From the NCBI GenBank assembly GCA_016217865.1, contig JACRFO010000074.1, positions 1-6,171 on the forward strand: DNA of 6,171 nucleotides, read 5' to 3'. Each line of letters begins with the position of its first letter. The first letter of the stretch is position 1. The DNA comes from Candidatus Kerfeldbacteria bacterium (lineage in GTDB: Bacteria; Patescibacteriota; Patescibacteriia; SBBC01; CAIJZX01). Below the pieces are notes generated by a model that did not search any database, was not told the origin of the DNA, and saw only the letters and a list, made by a program, of their open reading frames with translations. A program made the position numbers and the translations under genes. Below, in pieces: positions 1-5,024 of this stretch.

Positions 1-66
1 AAGTTTTCTTGGGACCGTTACGCCCAGCGCGTTATTGCTGACCTCCACCATCTCGCCCATGGCTAA
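1..66 (+). CDS. C-terminal end of a GT4-type glycosyltransferase (5' truncated by window)
   Basis: Frame 1 is open from the first base to a TAA stop at 64-66 and encodes 21 residues, including FSWDRYAQRV. An aromatic-Ser-Trp stretch followed by an amphipathic helix is the usual last helix of GT4 (glycosyl transferases group 1) proteins, where it packs back on the N-terminal Rossmann domain. The stop overlaps the ATG of the next gene (ATGGCTAA, 59-66), as in tightly coupled operon genes. That neighbour is also a glycosyltransferase, so the assignment fits the context. Catalytic motifs lie upstream of the window, so donor and acceptor are unknown. The family call rests on one short motif plus context and is moderately secure. 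Confidence 0.6.
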   Translation, partial: KFSWDRYAQRVIADLHHLAHG

Positions 67-1003
67 CCGTACCGCCATCATTATTGTGAACTGGAACGGC
101 CGGCGTCACCTGGCCGACTGCTACGACGCACTGGCAGCACAAACTGATCAGGACTTCCGTGTGATTTTCGTCGACAATGGTTCAACCGACGATTCTGTTG
201 CCTATACGCAGCGGCGGCTACCGGCTGCAGAGATCATTGCCCTCGGCGAGAACACTGGTTTTGCTAAAGCGAATAACCTCGGGATTACCCGCGCGCTCCA
301 ACAACCTGACTGCCAGTACATCGCCCTGCTCAACAACGATACGGCCGTCGATCCCCAGTGGTTGGCGCGCCTGACTGCCGCCGCCGAACAGCACACGTCG
401 TATGCGAGCTTCGCTTGTTTGATGGTCTACTTCAACGATGTCAATCGCGTCGATTCAGCTGGCCACCGACTCCTACCAACCGGCCGCGTCACGAACTGGG
501 GACAGCGACTAGCTCGCCAGGATTTCTCGAAACCGGCCGAAGTGTTTGGACCATGTGCTGGCGCTGCCTTATACCGCCGCGAATTTTTCGAGACGGTTGG
601 CCTGTTCGACGAGTCCCTGTTCGCGTACTACGAAGATGTTGACCTCAACTGGCGGGCAGTTCTGCGGGGTCTGCGTTGTTACTATGAACCAGCAGCGGTT
701 GTTCGTCATAAAGGTGCTGGCACCTCGCAAGGCAACCGCCGTTTCCAGATCCTCTCGTTCCGGAATCGCCTGATCATCAACACGAAGGACTTGCCAACTG
801 ATTTCATGTTCTCCCACCTCTTCCGATACCTCGGTTTTGAGTTGTTCATGTTTGCTGTCTTACTGCTCAATGGGAAATTTTCGGCCATCACCCAGTGGTG
901 GCAGGCTCGCGCTGGTGCCCAGCAATCCCGGAAATCGATCCAGGCGCAACGGACCATTTCCCTAGCCCAACTTCGGGCTTTTGAAGTTCACCGTGAAATC
1001 TGA
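59..1003 (+). CDS. GT2 family glycosyltransferase (rhamnosyltransferase-like, COG1216 type)
   Basis: Predicted cytoplasmic or membrane-associated enzyme that transfers a sugar from a nucleotide donor to a growing glycan; 314 residues from the ATG at 59. The GT-A fold is clear: an N-terminal beta strand with IIIVNWNG (7-14), the nucleotide-binding DNGSTD (39-44), GENTGFAKANN (63-73), the metal/donor-site LNNDT (91-95), then GPCAGAALYRR (164-174) and GLFDESLFAYYEDVDLNWR (181-199), which holds the ED acid motif typical of WbbL/RfbF-like rhamnosyltransferases, and VRHKGAGTS (215-223). A hydrophobic segment near 257-271 may associate with the membrane. The ATG at 59 is preferred over the in-frame TTG at 35 because it gives a normal short N-terminus and an 8-base overlap with the upstream stop. 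No Shine-Dalgarno motif precedes it, so translation is probably coupled. The family is secure; rhamnose as donor is only a guess from family resemblance. Confidence 0.9.
   Translation: MANRTAIIIVNWNGRRHLADCYDALAAQTDQDFRVIFVDNGSTDDSVAYTQRRLPAAEIIALGENTGFAKANNLGITRALQQPDCQYIALLNNDTAVDPQWLARLTAAAEQHTSYASFACLMVYFNDVNRVDSAGHRLLPTGRVTNWGQRLARQDFSKPAEVFGPCAGAALYRREFFETVGLFDESLFAYYEDVDLNWRAVLRGLRCYYEPAAVVRHKGAGTSQGNRRFQILSFRNRLIINTKDLPTDFMFSHLFRYLGFELFMFAVLLLNGKFSAITQWWQARAGAQQSRKSIQAQRTISLAQLRAFEVHREI
964..982 (+). terminator. possible short intrinsic terminator inside the 3' end of the GT2 gene
   Basis: AGCCC (964-968) and GGGCT (975-979) can pair around a 6-base loop and are followed by a run of four T (979-982). 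The stem is only 5 bp and lies inside the coding sequence, ending about 20 bases before the stop codon, so it may be chance. It gains some weight from the promoter-like sequence directly downstream. Weak call. Confidence 0.22.
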
Positions 1004-1009
1004 TACACT
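981..1009 (+). promoter_or_regulatory. possible sigma70-type promoter for the epimerase gene
   Basis: TTGAAG (981-986, 4 of 6 matches to TTGACA) and TACACT (1004-1009, 4 of 6 to TATAAT) are separated by 17 bases, and the -10 is preceded by TGA, giving an extended -10 (TGnTAnnnT). The -10 follows immediately on the TGA stop of the GT2 gene (1001-1003). Transcription would start near 1016, leaving a leader of about 24 bases before the epimerase ATG at 1040. The 36-base intergenic gap is the largest in the window, which fits a separate start. Each element is imperfect, so this is a hypothesis. Confidence 0.35.
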
Positions 1010-1039
1010 GCGAAAGCCTCATTCACTCGTACTGCACGT

Positions 1040-1987
1040 ATGAAAGTTGTGGTTACCGGCGGCGCCGGGTTCATCGGTTCGAATATCGTTGACGAGCTCC
1101 TCCGTCGAGCGCATAACGTGACGGTTGTTGATAATCTCTCAACCGGCAATTTACAAAACCTTCGCGGTAATCGCCGCTCAATTCGTTTTATCCAAGGCGA
1201 TATTCGAAGTTCGAAAACTCTTGCCAAAGCTTTTCGCGGTGCCGATTACGTTTTGCATCAGGCTGCCTTACCGTCAGTACCGCGTTCGATCAACCGCCCA
1301 TGGGAATCGCACGACGTCAACGTCAACGGCCTCGTGAAAGTCCTGATGGCCGCCCACAGCGCCCACGTCAAGAAGGTGGTCCTCGCCTCGTCGTCATCGG
1401 TCTATGGAAACCGGGCGAACTTCGGCGCCGAAGTCATCAAACATAAAAAGGAAATCATGCGGCCGCAGCCGCTATCGCCTTACGCCGTTAACAAATTGAC
1501 GGATGAGTATTACGCGAAAGTCTTCGCGCACATCTACAAACTCCCGACCGTCTGCCTACGTTATTTCAATGTCTTCGGTCCACGCCAGGACCCGAAGAGC
1601 GAATACGCCGCGGTGATTCCCCGCTTCATCACTGCGATCGCCAAGAACCAACGACCGACCATTTTCGGCGACGGTTTGCAATCCCGTGACTTCACCTACG
1701 TCACGAATGTTGTGGAGGCTAATATCCTCGCTATGACCGCCGATAAAATCCACGACGGAGAGTCGATCAACATCGCCTGCGGCCAGTCCATCACCCTGCG
1801 CCAGCTCGTTAAAGAAATCAATCATCAACTCCATCGCCGCGTCAAACCAAAATTCCTGCCGCCTCGGCCTGGTGATGTGAAGTACTCCCTCGCCGACATC
1901 CGCAAAGCCCACCGCATGATCGGGTACGAACCGATCGTCAAGTTCTCCGAAGGGTTAGCGCGAACCGTCGACTGGTATCAAGCCTAG
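1040..1987 (+). CDS. NAD-dependent UDP-sugar 4-epimerase (extended SDR, GalE/WbpP-like)
   Basis: Predicted cytosolic enzyme inverting C4 of a UDP-hexose or UDP-N-acetylhexosamine (for example UDP-GlcNAc to UDP-GalNAc) with tightly bound NAD, to supply donor sugar for glycan assembly. Its 315 residues are near the family norm. Seen: Rossmann TGGAGFIGS (6-14), acidic VVDNLSTG (29-36), GDI (53-55), HQAALPSVPRSI (73-84), the SSSSVYG strand (117-123) with the catalytic Ser, Tyr148 and Lys152 in SPYAVNK, RYFNVFGPRQDP (174-185), AVIPRF (191-196), GDGLQSRDFTYV (210-221) and PPRPGDVKYSLAD (274-286). SVPRSI and FGPRQDP resemble WbpP-type enzymes, and Ser283 sits where E. coli GalE has the gating Tyr299, favouring N-acetylated substrates. 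The ATG at 1040 starts directly at the Rossmann strand; no Shine-Dalgarno is visible. Codon composition shifts abruptly near 1280. The class is very secure; the substrate is inferred. Confidence 0.93.
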   Translation: MKVVVTGGAGFIGSNIVDELLRRAHNVTVVDNLSTGNLQNLRGNRRSIRFIQGDIRSSKTLAKAFRGADYVLHQAALPSVPRSINRPWESHDVNVNGLVKVLMAAHSAHVKKVVLASSSSVYGNRANFGAEVIKHKKEIMRPQPLSPYAVNKLTDEYYAKVFAHIYKLPTVCLRYFNVFGPRQDPKSEYAAVIPRFITAIAKNQRPTIFGDGLQSRDFTYVTNVVEANILAMTADKIHDGESINIACGQSITLRQLVKEINHQLHRRVKPKFLPPRPGDVKYSLADIRKAHRMIGYEPIVKFSEGLARTVDWYQA

Positions 1988-1999
1988 CCGATTAGGCTT
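1980..1999. terminator. inverted repeat at the convergent gene junction, possible weak bidirectional terminator
   Basis: AAGCCTA (1980-1986) and TAGGCTT (1993-1999) form a perfect 7-bp stem around the 6-base loop GCCGAT. The repeat covers both facing stop codons: TAG of the epimerase (1985-1987) and TAA of the methyltransferase (1992-1994, minus strand). Its position between convergent genes is where a shared terminator is expected. Neither side has a proper T-run (only three T at 1998-2000 on the plus side), so intrinsic termination would be weak at best; the hairpin may only stabilise 3' ends. Confidence 0.35.
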
Positions 2000-3083
2000 T
2001 CACGCCCTGACAGGTGATCCCGGCCTCGGGGTGTTCGTATGACTGTATATCGTGCAGGCCGTTGTCGGTAAACCAACTGGTAATCGTCTCGACGCGGTAG
2101 TAATTACTCTTCGGCGTCGCCAGCACGTCGAACGTGTCGTTCAGTTTCATGTTGAACGAGAAGTTAGCGTAGTATGAGAACGGCACTTTCTTGGCTAACC
2201 CCGGCATACCCATTCGGTTGAAGAGGTGCGTCAAACCGTTCAAGCCGTGAGCGAGCAGGGCTGGCGGATAACTTAACGCCAGGACAGCGGGTTTCGGCAG
2301 CAGTTTGACCACGCTCCGCACGGGTTCATAGAGGTAGATCGCTCGTTTGTTGTGGCGGCGGTTGTAAACCCAAATCGCGACCGTGCCGCCTGTTTTCGTG
2401 AACGACTTGAGTTGGTTGAAGCCTTGTTGTGGTTGAGGGAGGTGGTGGAGAACGCCGATGCTGTAGACGATATCAAAAATTGGGGCGAAGGGCATGGCGT
2501 AGACATCGGCTTGGACAATGAGTGCGTTGTCATAGCCTTTCGTCATCTCGTAGGCAACTTCAACGCTTTCGCCAAGATCCGACCCAATCGCCATCGCGGC
2601 GCCGCACACCAGCGCTTGTTTTGTGAAGCGACCAGAACCGCAACCGACATCGAGGACAATTTTACCGCGGATCGTCTCTTCGGTAATGAATGGGCCGATG
2701 AAGTGGAGGAAATTCTGTTTTTCAAACGAGTTCTCACGGTAGATGTTCTTCCACTCCCAAGCAAAACTCGCACCCGTCTTCGCTAGGTGTCGCTCAAATT
2801 TGTCAAAATCTTCAATCGCGGCAATCGCTTGCTGCCACTCGGCCGCCGCTGCCGGCGGTAACTGCTTTGACCACTGCTGATGAAAAGCGTGGTGGCGTTG
2901 CAGAAAATCGGTTTTCAATTTCCCATTCAGTACTCGGGGAATCCCGCCGACGATTGGGTACCAGTTGGCCGTGGTGGTCAGGATACCGGCGGTAACGTGG
3001 TCGCCTTGCTGTTCAAGGATCCGGAGCTGGAACGGTTGGTGCGAGACAGGGTCAACGAGGTACTGGAGGTGTGATGCGCGCAT
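1992..3083 (-). CDS. class I SAM-dependent methyltransferase with degenerate Trm112-like N-terminus
   Basis: Predicted cytosolic methyltransferase, probably O-methylating a sugar or lipid-linked glycan intermediate, judging from its neighbours. It has 363 residues. Residues about 7-52 resemble a Trm112-like (UPF0434) domain: YLVDPVSHQPFQL (8-20) and NWYPIVGGIPRVL (40-52), but the usual zinc cysteines are absent. The catalytic domain shows SAM motif I LDVGCGSGRF (144-153), an acidic residue after strand 2 in SDLGES (168-173), QADVYAMPF (191-199), FDIVYSIGVLHHL (203-215) and a strand around GGTVAIWVY (232-240). A C-terminal region of about 120 residues, with a hydrophobic stretch near 258-280 and a closing beta pair, probably shapes the acceptor site. 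It is the last gene of the minus-strand operon, 4 bases after the GT2 stop; no Shine-Dalgarno precedes the ATG, so coupling is likely. The fold is secure; the acceptor is unknown. Confidence 0.88.
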   Translation of the reverse strand: MRASHLQYLVDPVSHQPFQLRILEQQGDHVTAGILTTTANWYPIVGGIPRVLNGKLKTDFLQRHHAFHQQWSKQLPPAAAAEWQQAIAAIEDFDKFERHLAKTGASFAWEWKNIYRENSFEKQNFLHFIGPFITEETIRGKIVLDVGCGSGRFTKQALVCGAAMAIGSDLGESVEVAYEMTKGYDNALIVQADVYAMPFAPIFDIVYSIGVLHHLPQPQQGFNQLKSFTKTGGTVAIWVYNRRHNKRAIYLYEPVRSVVKLLPKPAVLALSYPPALLAHGLNGLTHLFNRMGMPGLAKKVPFSYYANFSFNMKLNDTFDVLATPKSNYYRVETITSWFTDNGLHDIQSYEHPEAGITCQGVKA

Positions 3084-3087
3084 AGAT

Positions 3088-3891
3088 TCAAGTGATCGTA
3101 AACTGGTAGGTGTTCGTAAATTGTTCGCGGGTCAGCCAGGTCGCTCGGCGTAATGTCAGATGTCGGCGCAACCACCAGCGTATTCCCGCCGGCACATAGG
3201 CCAGTCCGAGAAACATCAACAGCCCGGCAACGTCGCGGTAGCCGGTGAGGCGAAAGTGCGACCAAGCACCGCGTATATTACCACGGACCCGTTGGCTCGA
3301 CAAATTCTGACCATCATGGCGAATACGGTGAATAGTCAGGCCTGTTTGAAGGCAAGCAATCGTCCCCTGTCGACGTAACGTGTCCCGCTCAAAGAACTCA
3401 TCAGGGAGCGGCTGACGCGGGTCGTAACGTGCGGCGCTTCGCCGAAAGACTAATGACGTATGGTCAACGAATGCCGTCTGTTCCGGATTGGGCGGCGAAA
3501 TGAGCGTTTGACGTTCTTCGTAGTAGTAGAACGTCAATGTCCCGCAAGCGGCGACCGACAGGTGGTCAGTCAAGTATCGCACTTGTTGCTCTAGTTTCGT
3601 CGGCAGCCACAAGTCGTCGTGGTCTTGGATGGCAATCAACTCCCCTCGAGCCTGCGCCAGCAATTCATTCAGCGCTTGATACGGCCCAAGGTTCGACGGT
3701 CCCGCAGTCAGGTGAACGCGCGAATCACCGATCTGATTAATGATCGTGCGCGTGGCATCGGTTGAATGATTATCCCAAACGAGTATTTCTGTGGCCGGAT
3801 ACGTTTGATCGAGGCAACTTCGCAACGTCGCCGCAATATACCGCTCGGCGTTGTAGGTGACGATCAGAATGCTGACCAGCGGTTGATTCAT
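3088..3891 (-). CDS. GT2 family glycosyltransferase
   Basis: Predicted inverting glycosyltransferase acting on a lipid-linked glycan at the inner membrane face. It has 267 residues, on the short side for GT2 enzymes of polysaccharide loci. The GT-A domain begins with VSILIVTYNAERYI (6-19), then LDQTYPATEILVWDNHSTD (27-45), GPSNLGP (64-70), and the metal-binding DxD region IAIQDHDDLWLP (87-98). Later, TSLVFRR (145-151), LPDEFFERD (162-170) and IHRIRHDGQNLS (187-198) match the acceptor half of such enzymes. A hydrophobic C-terminal stretch (about 221-240) followed by arginines suggests membrane attachment. Its ATG overlaps the TGA of the upstream GT4 gene by four bases (ATGA, 3888-3891), an arrangement that allows termination-reinitiation; no Shine-Dalgarno is present. 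The family is secure; donor and linkage cannot be predicted. Confidence 0.9.
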   Translation of the reverse strand: MNQPLVSILIVTYNAERYIAATLRSCLDQTYPATEILVWDNHSTDATRTIINQIGDSRVHLTAGPSNLGPYQALNELLAQARGELIAIQDHDDLWLPTKLEQQVRYLTDHLSVAACGTLTFYYYEERQTLISPPNPEQTAFVDHTSLVFRRSAARYDPRQPLPDEFFERDTLRRQGTIACLQTGLTIHRIRHDGQNLSSQRVRGNIRGAWSHFRLTGYRDVAGLLMFLGLAYVPAGIRWWLRRHLTLRRATWLTREQFTNTYQFTIT

Positions 3892-5024
3892 GTCCGCGTG
3901 ATCAACGATTGGTAGAGGCGATCCAATTGTTCAATTTTCTTTTCCAGGGCAAAGTGCTCTTCAAATCGACGACGCGCAGTAGCGGCTAGTGTTTCGCGGC
4001 GGTGCACGTCTTGTTGTAACGCACTTATAGTTTGCGCCATCAGGTCCGCATTGCCAGTATCCAGTAACACTCCTGTCTCGGGGGTGATGACTTCGCGATT
4101 CTCCGGCGTATCGGTGACCATGATCGTCCGGCCGGCGGCCATAGCTTCCAGCAGCGCGTTGGACATTCCTTCAAATAACGATGGGAGGATGAAGATATCA
4201 AGTAGCTTCAATACTTCCTTCACGTCTTTCCGATTGCCCAAAAAGTGCATCCGTTCAGCCACCCCCGCCTCCTGTGCCTGGCGGCGGATCTTCTCTTCTT
4301 CTTTACCGTCACCAATGATCAAACAGTGGATGGGCGGGGTTGATTCCCGTAAACGCTGAACTGGGGCCACCAGCCGATCCACGGCCTTTTCTGGACGGAG
4401 TTGTGAGACGGTGCCAATGATGAAGGCTTCGGGCGGTAAACCAATTGATTGGCGTAACTGATCGCGAGTTTCAGCGGCTAAGGTTGTCGTCCACTCGTTG
4501 ACGGGCAGACCATTCGTGACCACGGTGAATGTTTCCGCGCGGAAATGTAGGTCTTCCACGTAAAAGCGTCGGACTTCTTCCGAAACAGCAATGTGGTGAG
4601 TGACCCAACCGTCGAACAGTTTTACCCAACGCAGGATGCCGCCAGTATTGTACCCACGTAAGGACGCCCGGAGCGAGCTCACGATAATTGGAATACCAGC
4701 GAGATGACCGAAAATCCGACCGACGAGATCGGCATGAATGAGGTAGGTCGTCAGGACGGCTGGACGGTATCGCACTACCAGGTCGCGAAATTTCCACCAC
4801 GCCCGGAGGTCGAGCGGGTGTGCCATGTTCAGGAATTCGGTCGTCAGCCCGGCCTGACGGTAGACCTCGCCCATCGGCCCATCCCCACGGAGCGAAACGA
4901 GCACATGGTGGTACCGATCAAGCCGGGGTAAAACGCGCGATAACATCCGCTCGGCTCCGCCGACGTTAAAGCCAGTGATCAGGTGGAACAGGATTGGCTT
5001 GGCGTTAGTCGATGTACTGTTCAT
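3888..5024 (-). CDS. GT4 family glycosyltransferase (group 1)
   Basis: Predicted retaining glycosyltransferase with the GT-B fold, adding a sugar from an NDP donor to a membrane-linked acceptor. It has 378 residues, typical for the family and apparently complete. The N-terminal domain opens with ILFHLITGFNVGGAER (11-26), whose glycine loop lies at the active site, and includes ADLVGRIFGHLAGIP (98-112), SSLR (116-119) and HIAVSEEVRRFY (144-155). The domain linker is at VVTNGLP (168-174). The C-terminal domain has GTVSQLRPEKAVD (204-216) with the conserved Arg and Lys contacting donor phosphates, IIGDGKEEEK (236-245), FLGNRKDV (261-268), and PSLFEGMSNALLEAMAAG (281-298) holding the E-x7-E pair Glu285/Glu293. 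The ATG at 5022-5024 gives a normal GT4 N-terminus but lies 20 bases inside the upstream asparagine-synthase-like gene; the next Met (27) is past the glycine loop. No Shine-Dalgarno is visible. Specificity is unknown. Confidence 0.93.
   Translation of the reverse strand: MNSTSTNAKPILFHLITGFNVGGAERMLSRVLPRLDRYHHVLVSLRGDGPMGEVYRQAGLTTEFLNMAHPLDLRAWWKFRDLVVRYRPAVLTTYLIHADLVGRIFGHLAGIPIIVSSLRASLRGYNTGGILRWVKLFDGWVTHHIAVSEEVRRFYVEDLHFRAETFTVVTNGLPVNEWTTTLAAETRDQLRQSIGLPPEAFIIGTVSQLRPEKAVDRLVAPVQRLRESTPPIHCLIIGDGKEEEKIRRQAQEAGVAERMHFLGNRKDVKEVLKLLDIFILPSLFEGMSNALLEAMAAGRTIMVTDTPENREVITPETGVLLDTGNADLMAQTISALQQDVHRRETLAATARRRFEEHFALEKKIEQLDRLYQSLITRT

Noticed and set aside
35..58. TTG at 35 as the start of the GT2 gene
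   Set aside because: The eight extra residues overlap the coding tail of the upstream gene and precede a better ATG at 59 that gives the normal family N-terminus.
1556..1912. 118-residue minus-strand open frame opposite the epimerase
   Set aside because: It is antisense to the conserved C-terminal half of the epimerase; its length is explained by the host gene's codon bias.
2352..2786. 144-residue plus-strand open frame opposite the methyltransferase
   Set aside because: It lies wholly antisense to a gene with clear SAM-binding motifs and shows no recognisable domain of its own.
4051..4359. 102-residue plus-strand open frame opposite the GT4 gene
   Set aside because: It is antisense to the E-x7-E donor-binding region, is serine-rich and has no family features.
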